64,000 bases of DNA from Epiperipatus broadwayi (GCA_028023455.1 JAQFVV010006429.1:1522493-1586492), one strand, 5' to 3'; shown: positions 48,899-61,035, numbered from the stretch's first letter. Notes: a model not told the origin generated them from the sequence alone. Numbers and translations are program-made.

Positions 48899-50060
48899 AT
48901 GAGTTTTTTTCTTTGCTATTTAAATTGCCTTTTTATAAATTTTTTAAAAAAAATTATAATTTGCTTAGAAAAATAAAGTAGCATGAAAGAAGAGTGTGAC
49001 TTTAAATAATAAAAGAGACACTTGATAAGAATACTATTTATAAACTAATTCTATATTATTTCTTGTTTTTGTAAAAAGTTATATATAAATAATAGTAGTA
49101 TGAACTTAAATAAAAAAAAAGTTTATGAAAGTAGTATTAAAATAAATATCTTAGTTCTACATTATATATTCCTAAAAGAAATACAGGCCATATGATTAAG
49201 CTTGAGCAAACTAAAAAAAATTTTATTTGAAAAGAGTAAACTAAAGAAAAGAATATTTTTTTTTATTAAAAACTTATTTTACTGAAGCCATAAACTTATT
49301 TAAAAGGTATTTTTAATATTTAAGGCAACTGGAAGATAATTGAGAATTATGGGAAATTTATTTAATATGTATTTATGTTTTTCCTTTTGCACTAGAGAAG
49401 TCTGCCTTGAAAGTAAATCCAATTGGTTATAAAAAAATTTAATTTTAAATTTTAGCTAGTTTTTTAATGTTGAATTTGATATAATTTATTTATATGTGTT
49501 TATACATATGTGTATAACTTATTGCAAATACATTCAAAAATTAAAATCAAATGGGTAATAAACAAACCTTATAAATAGATAGTGGTTTATTATGTATATT
49601 AGTTTGTCACAATGCTTTAGATCCCTTGATAAATAGCAGTTGTTTCTATGAACATATATAGGTAGAAAAGTTAATCTAAAAAATTATACTAGATGATAGA
49701 TCAATCATTGACAATAAGTTAGCAAGAAATGTGTAATGAATTTAGATGATTTGTTATATATATATATATTGTAACGGGCACACATATAGTTACATTATTT
49801 TTAAAAAAAGACAATTAAAGTTTAAATGTTCGCAAATTAGTTATTAAATAAGTCAAAATTAAAAAACTGAAAATTAAAAACTTGCAAAAACATGTATATA
49901 TAAATTGCACAGATGGAAAATTATTAAAAGAAAACTTTATTTTAAAAAAAGAGTACACCCAGGTCTCGTTTTATGCGGATTTATTTAATGCGATTTTGAA
50001 GTTATGTGATTTATATTTCTTCTTAATATCTTTGTATGCAGTTTTCTTTTATGTGATAAA

Positions 50061-50184
50061 AATTATTAGATCAGAAGTCAAGCTCCGATAATGTGCTATT
50101 ACTTTAAATATTATAAATTTCTCGCACTCGCATCATATTTAAAGTAATAGTGCATTATCGGAGTTCGACTTTCATCTAATAATT
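50061..50184. repeat. Foldback hairpin with arms of about 50 bp inside the pogo-like element
   Basis: gctccgataatgtgctatta (left) pairs with the reverse complement at 50135-50184. The loop is about 22 bp and contains cgcactcgcatc. It is probably a small nested element or part of the parental transposon. Confidence 0.65.
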
Positions 50185-50287
50185 CCAATATTTTCAGTGC
50201 TTTATAATAGTACTGTAATAGATTTGTCCAATAAAGAAGTTCATAATTCACTTAAAATCAGAATTTCCCCATTTTATATATACACAT

Positions 50288-50588
50288 TAAATTTTACAAG
50301 ATTATAATGTAAATCTGTTCAAACATTATAGATGCCTATACTATGTATATTGTTGTTTTTCCATTTTAAATCATGTTCTATTTTTGCTTTTTAAAAAAAG
50401 AGTATGTAATCAATAATTGATTTAGTGTCTGCAAGTAATAAATTTTACAAGACTATAATGTAAATTTGTTCAAACGTTATTGATAAAAAATACTATGTAT
50501 GTTGTTATTTTTGCATTTTAAATCACATTCTATTTTTGCTTTTTATAAAAAGAGTATGTAATCAATTAATATTTTAGTGTCTGCAAGT
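50288..50588 (+). repeat. Tandem duplication, two units of 151 bp
   Basis: 50288-50438 and 50439-50588 match closely (taaattttacaag, ctatgtat.ttgttgtt, then tttttgctttttaaaaaaag and gagtatgtaatcaat, tttagtgtctgcaagt). They lie inside the pogo-like element, so the duplication happened in or after that element's history. Confidence 0.85.
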
Positions 50589-50871
50589 TTATTTTTAAAA
50601 AGTTAGTTACAGTGATAGGCACAATTAAATTTGACAATTAAAATCTGATTTTTAATTACAATTAACAATTTTAAAATTATGTAATGTGATGTGAAGTGAT
50701 GAAATTTGATTTTTAAATGAAATTGAAAATTAAAAAATTAAAGACAAAAATAAGAATTTAATTTTTAATTGTTAGTTTTAATTAAATTTTGCCCAACAGT
50801 GGAGAGCCAGTATCTTTTTATTATCATAAGACTAAGTTCTTATTTTTATTTTAAACTTTTAGTTTACCCTA

Positions 50872-51030
50872 ATGGAGAGGAAAAAACACCCAAGAAAATT
50901 AATTTCTTTGGAAACAAAAATATCAATTTTAGATCACTTAGCAAAATGGGAAGGATCAACAGCGATTGGAAAATGTTTTTGTTGTATTTCTTCTTGACTT
51001 CATTTAAGGAAAAACTACAGTACCTCACAT
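50872..51030 (+). pseudogene. pogo/Tigger-like transposase N-terminal fragment (CENP-B HTH)
   Basis: From ATG 50872 the peptide contains RKLISLETKISILDHLA, then STAIGKCF. This matches the pattern K.LSLE.K..IL..L..G.S..AIGK.F of the CENP-B/Jerky-type N-terminal DNA-binding helix-turn-helix. After a TGA near 50996, LHLRKNYST resembles the S.VR.I.KN segment that follows in that domain. Only about 45-50 codons remain and the DDE/D catalytic domain is missing. Its position inside an element with matching ends supports the assignment. Confidence 0.6.
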
Positions 51031-53073
51031 CACATCACATCATGATGAATCTGATGTCTCAAATAGCGATAATAATTAAAATACCATACATGTATGAAAA
51101 AATGTAAATTACGAATAAAAATATATTGTGAATAAAATTAAATACTGTAGTTAATAAAAAAAGTAAAAAAAGTTTGTCTTGAATCAATTTTTTCCAAATT
51201 TAAAATTTTTTATTAGTTATATTTTATTTTATTTTTTTTTTTTATGTGAATTTTAACATAATTTTATGTTGTTGCTTTGCTTTTATGTGATTTTCGAAAA
51301 TTACATTAACCTATCCCCCATTTTTCAAGGTAACTTAAGTCTATTTTTGTGCGATTTATTTTGTGCGCGTTTTCTGAGGAACCTATCTACTGCATAAAAG
51401 GAGACCCAGGTGTACTTTAAGACTCAATTTTAAGCAAAAACTTAAAGATTTAAAGATAAAGAATGCACAATAATTAAATTAGTGTATTATGTTAAAACTT
51501 ATGATGGAAATGATTGTTAGTTTTAATTAATCTAAAGTAAATGGACCCTTGGGCCAAATTTATAATTAAAGGTCAGATAAGAGATATAAAAAAATTTTTA
51601 AAAAGATTGCATTACCACTTGTGGAAGATCAACTAATACTGGGACCCTAATGAAAACCCCCGGAACAGGAAACCATGGTCAGGGAATCTGAAGGATTAGT
51701 ATAAATAGAAAAAAATATTTAAATTAAGAATAGTTCCAGCTTGATTTTTTAGGAAGAGGGCTAAAAGATGCACTTTTCACCCTCTTGCTCTTTTCAGATG
51801 AAGTAACTTGAAATATGAATGGCACTATTGCAGACCCCAAATCTTATGGGTACTGCAATAAAATAGTTCCAAGACTGAATCAACTAAAGCTGCCTCTGGA
51901 TTGGTAACTAAGGCATGAACAGAAAGTATGAATAATAAAAGACTTCACAGGAATTGGCACAAGGAACTGGGAGCTCCTCATATGTAACTTATAAACTATA
52001 AATTATGAACTCTAATTATAATAGAACCCTTCTAAATGAACTTTAAATCATATCTTAAACAATTAAGGCCTTACCAAGTTTAAATCCTGAACTCTTATCT
52101 GACCAACATGGAAGGTTAAATGAATTACTATTATTTTTAATGTAATCGTAAAACAGTCATTTCTATTAATTTATTTTTTTATAATTAATAAGTATAATTG
52201 TTGATTAAATTAAATGGTGTTATGTATTATGTGGATATGTATGCATGCATCTCCACACTCGGTGCTTATCGGTAAATATGACACCTTATGTTGAGTGTCT
52301 TGATGTATTTGCCTAAGCCTCCTCTATAAGTTCATTATTTGTGAATGTGACACCTCATGATGAGTGTCTTAAAGAACTCAAGAAGAATTTAATCTTTTTA
52401 TGCATTCAAATTAATAATAATTGAACTAGAATAATTTATGGTGGATGGTTGTGCTGCATATATGTATACATGTACATGCTCATTTAGTTTTTAAAATATT
52501 AAAACTTAAAATTTAAAACTGGACATAAATGGCTTCATGGATTCGTAGGTTTTATGTGCGCAATCTATGTAGTGTATTTACATCTATTAAAAGATTAAAA
52601 TGTATAAATAAGAATCTGCATCTGTGTGAACTAAAATTTCAATTTAAATATAATAACTAATCTTTATTCCTCAAGTTCGACTATATATGCGTGATAATAA
52701 ATGTTTTTTTGTATAATATTACTGGAAGTTGTTTATGTAATTTTTATTTTTTATCTTTCCATTCTTAAATATATACATTAAGAATTTAGATTATAAATCT
52801 CAGTTACTTCTAGAGCTAGTGGCATGGGTTAATGGTCAATATATAATGATATATAATATCAAATTGGATCTTAACAGTAAGTATCTGCCTACTGTATAAA
52901 TTTTCTAGGTTCGAATGGCCTGGTGGCACCCTTGTATGGCGGATATGGTAAGACCTCATTATTCCCTGACTTATAATATATATATATATGTCAACAGATG
53001 GCATTCTACCAAAAACACCATCAAGCGTATGTTTACATAAACGTCAGAGCACGCATTCACTATCTCTAACTTT

Positions 53074-53134
53074 AATTCCACTTTCAGATCATGATTTCAA
53101 GCTATTTGCTATCATCAGTGAAAGACAGGAATTT
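53074..53134 (-). ncRNA. Hammerhead ribozyme motif, family B, copy 2
   Basis: On the minus strand: AAUUCC, UGU, CUUUCA, CUGAUGA, U-AGC-AAAUA-GCU-U, GAAA, UCAUGAUC, UGAAAG, U, GGAAUU. Both halves of stem I have six perfect pairs. Relative to the 14204 copy, CUUUCA/UGAAAG replaces CCUUCA/UGAAGG, a covarying pair change that supports selection for the helix. Stem III AUCAUGAU is palindromic. The closing pair of stem II is U.U. Confidence 0.65.
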
Positions 53135-53644
53135 TAGAAACTAGATCTAAACACAAACTCTGAGGGTTTAAGAAACAGTTTCTATTCAGCTTGCAAGCAT
53201 GAATCTTTTAGACACATAATGTCTTCAAACTCAGCATAGCAAGCCAGATAGCTATATGGGTCTGATCTCAGTTCAGCATCACCACATAGTAGAAGCCTCT
53301 GCAATATATATAATTGCTAGAAAGACCTCAAAGGTACATTTATGAAAAACAAAAAACAATAGCTCTAATCATTTAAATGCAAGCTTAAAAGCAAGTTACA
53401 AAATTTATGACTTGTTTTATTAATTTTTATAAGTGTACCTTTGAAAGCTTTTGCAATGCTATATATTGCAGAGACTATTACTGTATGGTGAAACTGAGCT
53501 GTATTCAGATCCATATAGCTATCTGGTTTGTAAAGCTGGATTTGAAGATATTTACATGTCTGAAAAGTTCAGTCTTTTAAATTGATAGTAATGTGTTTTA
53601 TAAGTGCTGACTTTTCAGTTAGTATTTTAGATTTAGTTTCTGGA

Positions 53645-53705
53645 ATCCCAGAACTCTACTGAAGTGAGCCATAAGCTTGAAACCAATTGAACCAGAGATA
53701 GGAAC
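53645..53705 (+). ncRNA. Degenerate hammerhead motif, family B, right half
   Basis: Contains CUGAAGU, a stem II of AGC-CAUAA-GCU, GAAA and CCAAUUGAAC, with partial stem I (CUCU / AGAG). Core position A9 and the palindromic stem III are damaged. Listed because its position mirrors the intact copy of the same element. Confidence 0.35.
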
Positions 53706-53837
53706 TTTCCGATAGAGATTTTTAATTGTTTCTCTTTCTGCACTTATAAAATAAAGCTTGATTAGAGCTATTGGTAAGCTTCATCTAGTGATCATTTAAA
53801 TGCAAGCTTAAAAGCAAGTTATGAAATTTATGACTTG

Positions 53838-53843
<6 letters not shown>

Positions 53844-53929
<86 letters not shown>

Positions 53930-53938
53930 TATATATAT
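53844..53938. repeat. (TA)n microsatellite
   Basis: A nearly uninterrupted TA run of about 95 bp abuts the right end of family B copy 2. Confidence 0.95.
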
Positions 53939-54605
53939 ACCTTTTTTACACCACTCGTTCTTGAAATATATGAACAAAAATATCTGAAAAAGACAAATGT
54001 CTCTTAAGAAACATATTTTGTGCTGAAGTAGTCATCTTAGATAACAAATTTTTAACCAAGATTTAAAGTGTATATCTGGACTAGGAATAATTTCTGATTA
54101 ATAAATAATTAAAAATAATCATTAATGTAATTATCTAAAGTGTTTGATGTCAAATTTTTGAAAATAGAAAGTTTGATACTTGTATATCAAATGTAATATT
54201 TTCATGTGTGTGTATATGATTTTAAAAAATTAAATCCCAAGAAAAGCTCAAAATTAAATGTAGAAGAAAATACAACTTATTCATATAATGATACATTGAA
54301 AACAAATAATTAGGCTGTAACATAAGCTACCAATTTTCAAAATGCTTCAAGCCAGATAGATAATCAAAAGTAAAGATAGTAAATCTAATTGTAAAGTAAG
54401 ATTAATAAGTTACTTATAAACAGCAATGGGATGATTCAGTCTCAAGTCTGCTATTAAGCTATATTCCCATGTTATCATAATTGCTATGAAGAATGATTAA
54501 AATTATTTTATATTTTCCATAATTACACATAGTATTATTAGAAATCATAAATTATTAACCCTAGTGGTAACTCAATATTTTTTTTCTTTCCTTATTTATT
54601 TGCAA

Positions 54606-54808
54606 TCCAATAACTGGGAAGTTCCACTATACAGGAAAGACTGCAAAATTGTAACTATTTTATGGCTTAGCACTGCTTTCAACCAGGCCAGTCATATTCA
54701 TAGCACAAAGATAGGCCTGGTTGAAAACAGTGCTAAGCTGTAAAGTAGTTACAATTCTGTAATCTTTTCTGTATAGTGAACATTTCCTATTTATTGAATA
54801 ACTATTGG
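54606..54808. repeat. Foldback hairpin with arms of about 85 bp
   Basis: ttccactatacaggaaagac then ggcttagcactgctttcaac (left) pairs with the right arm from aggcctggttgaaaacagtg to tttctgtatagtgaacattt. The loop is about 30 bp. The arms are about 85-90 percent identical. It is a MITE-like element without coding content. Confidence 0.75.
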
Positions 54809-54809
54809 T

Positions 54810-56150
54810 ATTATGTGAGCTTCAAATCTGTCTGTAATAAGACACTGTAACTATTTATCAATACTATTGCACATTAATGTTGCCGGATAATCAATAAACT
54901 CTTTGTTGAATCTGAGCGTTTGAGTTAAATATAAATTATCTTTAACACTATTATTTTTGATTGGAGATGGAACTGATAAACCCTTCAACCTTCCTTCACT
55001 TTGCTACAGTTACCTGTAGTACTATTTTGCTGTTTTTGCATTTGTTTTGATGACAGAACCTATATTGATTTATTAATTCAAAAAAAGTCTGAAAAGAGCA
55101 TAAGTCTGCTGAAGTCTACAATCAAAATAAACTTTAAATGATTTGAACCATGATTACAAGAGCATTGATTGATAAAGAACAATTGTGAAAGTAATTGGAC
55201 AACCAACTGTTTTGTTCTTAACAATCAGCAAAAAAAAATGCCTTGTTTTTATTGTGCATTTAATTATTTATGATTAGTTTTTCATAATATTTGTATAACA
55301 ATTATTTAAAAACAATAACATACATTATTACAATTTGATTTAAATTAAATATGCTTTATTTTAAAAAATATAAATTAAATTCAATCATAACAATAAACAT
55401 AAATTAACACTTTTTAACCTGATACTCCACAATGTTTGTAATATTTTAAGACTTATAAATGCAATTTTAAATTTCAAAATAGAATTTGATAAATTTACAA
55501 TGGCTTCACATTTATTTGTTCACATTTTTAAAAAAGATTTATTTAACAAAGATTTTGTTAATTTTCATTTTTTCACCTTGTGACCTGACTTTCCTTTATG
55601 CTGTCCACTCATAAAAAAACTCCATTCTTCTCATTATACATTATTTTCATTGTTTTTTTTTTCTATATTTGCAAAGTTCAAATATGATTTCTAAGGTTTT
55701 TTTATTTATAATCTTATATTTCTAACAACTGAAATCCAATTTGTTAAATTTTAGTACAGAATAAAGATTTATTACTAAAATTAAATGTAAATTATTACAA
55801 AAATTGCCGCTAAGGGATAGTGGAAATGTTTTCATCAATTGAAGGGTACTACATTTGATATTTTCATATTCTTTCACTCTCTTCTACCACGTGTTTTTTG
55901 GGTAATTATCCATTTTCAGAGATGTCAAAAGATTTGCTTGGTTTTTTTTTCTCAAAATTTTTTTATCAGATATGTGTTAGTTGTTAAGTTTAAAAATATT
56001 AAGATTTCAAATATAAATTCATGTTAACTTCAAAAAGTAACATTTTTTTATAAATGGTATTTATAATATTTAATTAATTATTTTTTTATGTTTATTATAA
56101 TGTACAAACCATTAACGCGGTGATTTTTTATGTTTACTGTAACATACATC
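54810..56150. other. A+T-rich sequence, no supported gene
   Basis: The right end (from about 55965, gatatgtgttagttgttaag) resembles the left part of Merlin-like copy 2 (gatgtgttagttgttaaatt near 16919), so the third Merlin-like copy probably starts around here. Otherwise nothing was recognised. Confidence 0.4.
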
Positions 56151-56186
56151 CAAGCTGTTGATTAATTATTTTTCCTAACCTTAAAA

Positions 56187-56319
56187 TTTGAGAATCTACT
56201 AGTGACAGAAGAAAACACAGTGAAACATTTTCAAAGTTATGGAATAGTGCCTCCATGAAAAGTGTGTGCTAATGACCATGATATAAAACTTTATGTGTGA
56301 AAGAAGATAATGGCAATGT
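56187..56319 (+). pseudogene. Merlin-like transposase N-terminal relic, copy 3
   Basis: The frame reads FENLLVTEENTVKHFQSYG then IVPP, a stop, KVCANDHDIKLYV, a stop, KK. Compared with 17133-17255 it keeps L.VTE...V..F..YGI.P and extends further into the C.N.HD.KLYV segment, which resembles the zinc-ribbon start of Merlin transposases. Two stops make it dead. A gccatattgtttaaacc block at 56502-56520 may be the decayed right terminal repeat. Confidence 0.5.
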
Positions 56320-56329
56320 AATCTCAAAA

Positions 56330-59300
56330 TGTGTTTGAAATGAGTATTCTTTCATCATGTTTTAATTTTGTTTATTATAGTGATATTAAATTTTATTTAA
56401 TTGCAATCATTTGGAAACTTTTGTAATTTATTGTGTTTTTATAATCATCTTAAACAAAAAAATTCAATGAAATATTTAATGTGATAATCATCTAAAAAAA
56501 CCAGCCATATTGTTTAAACCATGATGCTCCAGAAAATGGATAATTAACAAAAAAAATCGCTCACCAAAGAGAGCAAATGAATGATATGTAAATACTTTAC
56601 ATTTATTAGTAACTTAATAAAATTATTAAATCCACACTGATTTTCTTATGTCTTTCTTTATTGGACAATGCGTTTATATGGTTTGTTCCTTTATAAACTC
56701 AAAATTAAAATAGAACTAACTTCACTTCAGGTTTGTAGTGTTTATCTATTAGTGTCTTACAAATAGATAAATAATGGTTGTATAATACATTTACTTGACT
56801 GTTTTTTGTTTGTTTGTTTTTAATTTAACTGATTCATATACTCACATAAATTGTTAAATATCATTATACAATTTTTTTTTTCTATCATAATGTTTTTAAA
56901 TTTTACATAATACAAATGAGATTTGAAAGATTTTATGATGACAGAGTGATTAAAGATCACATTACATATTTAAAAAATAAACAAAAATATAAAGAGTATA
57001 TCATTTTGGTTTCTAAAGCAAAATAAACCAATACGCTTGTTGTTGCAATAAACATTATCATTTAAATAATTCAGAAGTTTTCAATAATAACAGCAACATG
57101 AAAAATGTTTTATTCTTCTCTTTGCAAACTACGGTTATTATAATTTAATTCCTTTGTGGAAAAAATGATAAAAGAGACTTCGCTAAAAGTTACAAAGTTA
57201 AAAGAATTAAATAATTGCAGGTTTGAATTTAATAATATCTTTTAAATAATCACGTGAAACAAAGAAAAACAAATAATTTTATCGATACAAAAGCATCTTC
57301 TGAATTTCTGATTTTTTCCTATACTTTCAATGATGCTCTTCTGCATTTCCAATAATTGCCCCCACATTAGTTTTTTCACAGTAATTAACCTAGAGCTTTT
57401 GTTACCAAATTTCATCTTTTTCATTATCTGGCTATTTTCTATCATTCTAGTTGGATTCTTGGTCACCACACACTCAAAATTCCATGAAAAAAAACGTTTG
57501 GACTTTTTATATTAACCAATGAATTATTTTCTAATATATATAAAAAATAACGTTTACATTATTATCAAAGATCTGCAGTTCTGTTTTATTTTTTAGTTGT
57601 TCAAGATTTTCATATGTGTTTTAAACTAATAAGTACATATTTATTTATAAGTTGGGTAATAAAATTTGGTAGTCAGATGACTAGTTTTAATTTGCATTTC
57701 AGCATTATTGTTTGATCACAGCTATTTCTTGTTAGTATTTATTTTATGAACAGTTTTTAATTTTATTATATCTGGACCAACTGATAAGTGCTGGTTTAGC
57801 ACAAAAAACGAATGATCATTTATCTTTTTCATATATATGTTGTAATGTGTATTGGTTATATAAGATAGAATGGATAACTGAAGGAATCTTGAAAGTCTGT
57901 AATCAAATTCCCTCTAATTACATCTAAGTTTAGTATATACATTATACTTATAGTTACATAATTACACTTAAGTATATAAATGAATTCTATGGTATATGTG
58001 TGCATGCATGGTATGACTAATACAGCCATTTAGAAGCAAAAAAATAGGATTGAAATATAAATTTGAAATTAATAAATAGCAATAAAAATAATAAATTTAT
58101 CACATATTAGAAAATGTAATTAAGATATTTTGAGTTTTAAAAAAATATAAATGAGTAAATGAAAAAAATGTGAATGTATTGCTATATCAGTCATGAACAA
58201 TAGATTTTACTATTCAGAAGTAAGATATTAACTAAAAGTCTATTGATAAAAACAATGAAACTTTGAAACCAAATTTTTTTTTTAATTTAGTAAATGAATA
58301 TTTGACTAAGATATTTTGTCAGTTTTCAAAATATAAACAATACACAAAAGCATTGGGATTTGGGAGAACTAAAATGATAGCAGTGAAAATCTTTTTTTTT
58401 AATTCATCATTTTTATTAAGATACAGTAGTTTGTGGGGGTAGCATTAAGCATTAAGTCACTCAAACAAGGCCTAGATATAACTATGTGTAGCAATAATTT
58501 CTATGATAATTAAATATATTTAAAAAATGATTAGATCATATAAAACAATCTTACATAAAAACAGCATAGTAATATCTTGAAAATATTTACACCAAATCCT
58601 TATCTATTAGCCAGCACACAATATTATTTTGTTAAACATTAGATGTTAAGTATATTAACAATTTTAAATTGTACTCATATTGTTTCTTACCAAGATATAT
58701 ATCATGTGATCTAATGGCTATTTTTAACTATACAATACTGTGATTATATAGATATATATTTGTATATGTGTGTAATACTAATAATGTCCTGTGTGATTTT
58801 GTTAAATGATAAAGTGACAGATTTTGAAGCTCATGATCTATAGATCATAGCTTTAATTATGTAACTTCTTGTATTTGAACTTGATAAGAATTTTCATGCA
58901 ATAAAACATTAATTATTTATTTTTACTTATAAACTTTAATAAATGTATAAAAAAACATTGTGTCTTGTTATTTTCTTTTTCATCTCATCATCACAAAAGT
59001 ATATGTATTATATATTCATTTTGTTTTTATTTTTACTTTTTTTGTTTTTGAAACATAAACTATGTTATTAGCTAATATCATTACAACAATAAGATGATTT
59101 ATGTGATTTTACACTTAATTATCTTATGCTTGATAGATATAAACAAAAAGTTCAATGAATTTCTTTAACATATCTTTGAACATTTAGGTTGTTCTATATT
59201 TTTGCACATTTTTTAAAAAATATTGTTTATAAATTTATAGTTAACTTTCATTCATATATGTTTATAGCTAACTCTTTCTCTCTGGACTTTTTTTCTTTTA

Positions 59301-61035
59301 TTTAATAATATGTTAGATATAAACACCTATAAATTTTGATGCATTTCAAAGTTAGATAGAAATTAGTTAGAAGTGGTATTCAAAATTCTGAAGCAGCTTT
59401 TTGAAAACTAATATTTTTTTCTAACTCTTGCTATTAAAGAGAATAATCGTTTTATCTTTTTAAATAATTTAATACTTTTTAAAGCATTATTTAAATTGTA
59501 TTTATTTTATTTTTTAAATTTTAGTTATTTTTATTATATTAAAATAAATAATAAAAATCTAGACATTAATATCTCAAAAAGTTGAAAATATAAAATGTTG
59601 CAACTTTAAAATTTTGTTACTACTAAAATTGAAAATATATATATAGCAAAAAAATTGACCACAATATTCTAGTGCTAGTTAAAGTCAAACAAAATCTATA
59701 ATAATTTTTATTCTATTTTTTTTATAATAATAATCTGCTACAAATTGTTATGGATCTTACTGTCATATTTGGTTTAACTGATAATTTGTTCTTCCTAAGT
59801 TACAACAGTAATGATTGATAGATTTAAGTGACAGAGTGATAAAACTAAAAATCTTTAAATCAAAGTTCAACATGCTGAATTTAATGCTTAAATGTCAAAT
59901 GACATCCCAAGCAACTAATCATTTGATTTAGTTTTTTTTATTTTTAAAAAAATAATTTAAATAAAAATGTAGCTGTTACCAGAGTGTTCTGTTTTTCAGT
60001 TAATCTTTTCATAGAACACCTCATGATTTATGACATAACACACCCGTCCTACCAATAATCATCACACAGTTCAAATGTAATAGCATTAGATTGATCATAA
60101 GATGAAAAATGTAAGCACAATTTTGCAATAAATGATTCTACTTTAATGCTGATGACTGTATATTTTTATTTTGTTTATAAATGATAGGAGAAACTAAACA
60201 TGATAGAACAGTGTTAATTTATACATAGTCAACCTCCATAGTTAATGTGAGATCAACTTTACAAAGCTTAATTTTTATATATAAGATGTTCAGTTTGAAT
60301 ATTTTTATCCAAATGTGATTATTGTTTAATATATTTAATGATAAAATTAATTTTTAACATAAATATTAAGAATTTAAAAAATTAAACTCATAAATTTATT
60401 TAAGAAAATAAAGGAAAACATGAATTATTTTTTACATTCATAAGAATACATATTTTATTATTTCCCAATAACATAAGTTTAATCCTTCAAAAATATTATA
60501 TAATTAATATATATATACTTTACATTTAATAAATAAAAACATATTTTAAGTGATCTAAAAACCAACATATAAACAAAAAAATACCTCTACAATTGTTTTT
60601 GCATGATAATAAAATGGAAACAAGTGCTACTATTTTGAGAAAATTGAATTTAACCATTTAACGTTAGAGATTTACATTTCATTGTTAACTCCTGCTAATT
60701 GCTAATAAAAATGAAACCTAAAATATATAATATTTATCAATTGGTTATATTTATTGAAAAGTGCAATAGAAGTAAAGATATACTGGTTTCAAATGTTAAA
60801 TTTACCTCATCTTCAGTAAAGTTAAGCAGAAGTATTTATTTAAGGTAAATAATAATTTTTCATGAAAAATTAAAGCTTTAGATTGCAGCTTCAGAATTTA
60901 ATAAACATTGATTACATTATACATAAAGAGGAAAAATGTATTTTTATTTATTTTTATGAGTATTACTATTTCAGTTTTAAATTTCTTTTCTTTAATTTGA
61001 TATAATTACAAAATGAAATATATATGTACTATTAG
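56330..61035. other. A+T-rich sequence without supported gene
   Basis: An 80-codon open frame on the minus strand near 57242-57490 (contains KNPTRMIENSQIMKKMKFGN) is the least random frame here. It has no recognised motif, splice signals or repeat partner, so it is not called as a gene. The rest is homopolymer-rich. Confidence 0.45.

Larger units (their letters stand above)
49956..51412 (+). mobile_element. pogo/Tigger-like DNA transposon, 1457 bp, complete ends, nested
   Basis: Terminal inverted repeats CACCCAGGTCTCGTTTTATG (left) and, as reverse complement of the right end, CACCTGGGTCTCCTTTTATG are flanked by TA on both sides (49954-49955 and 51413-51414), as expected for the Tc1/mariner/pogo group. 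The subterminal atgcgattt / tgcgattt motifs recall Tigger ends. The interior holds a CENP-B-type helix-turn-helix fragment (50872-51030), a 124 bp hairpin and a 151 bp tandem duplication. The transposase catalytic domain is absent, so it is non-autonomous. It inserted into solo LTR-like copy B. Confidence 0.75.
49770..52975 (-). mobile_element. Probable solo LTR-like element, copy B, interrupted by a pogo-like element
   Basis: It is the reverse-complement counterpart of 43037-45217. The plus-strand left end tgtaacgggcacac is the element 3' end, and the right end near 52975 is its 5' end. Removing 49956-51412 leaves about 1.75 kb that aligns with copy A on both sides of the insertion, which dates the pogo-like insertion as later. 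Two tgacacct.atg.tgagtgtctt direct repeats lie at 52283-52303 and 52351-52371. TA microsatellites border both ends. Confidence 0.6.
52990..53843. mobile_element. Family B ribozyme element, copy 2
   Basis: 52990-53200 matches the left arm of the 14114 palindrome. The centre (53225-53540) forms an inverted repeat with about 110 bp arms (agatagctatatgggtctga, gcctctgcaatatatata). A directly repeated aaatgcaagcttaaaagcaa block occurs at about 53375 and 53800. The middle order (gctatatggg, gaagacat, ctgaaa.ttcag) also resembles family C, showing that B and C are related. TA microsatellites flank both sides and mask a target duplication. Confidence 0.6.

Noticed and set aside
57242-57515. Possible exon on the minus strand (contains KNPTRMIENSQIMKKMKFGN)
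   Set aside because: Frame is open for about 80 codons but lysine- and isoleucine-rich, without splice signals, motif or repeat partner.
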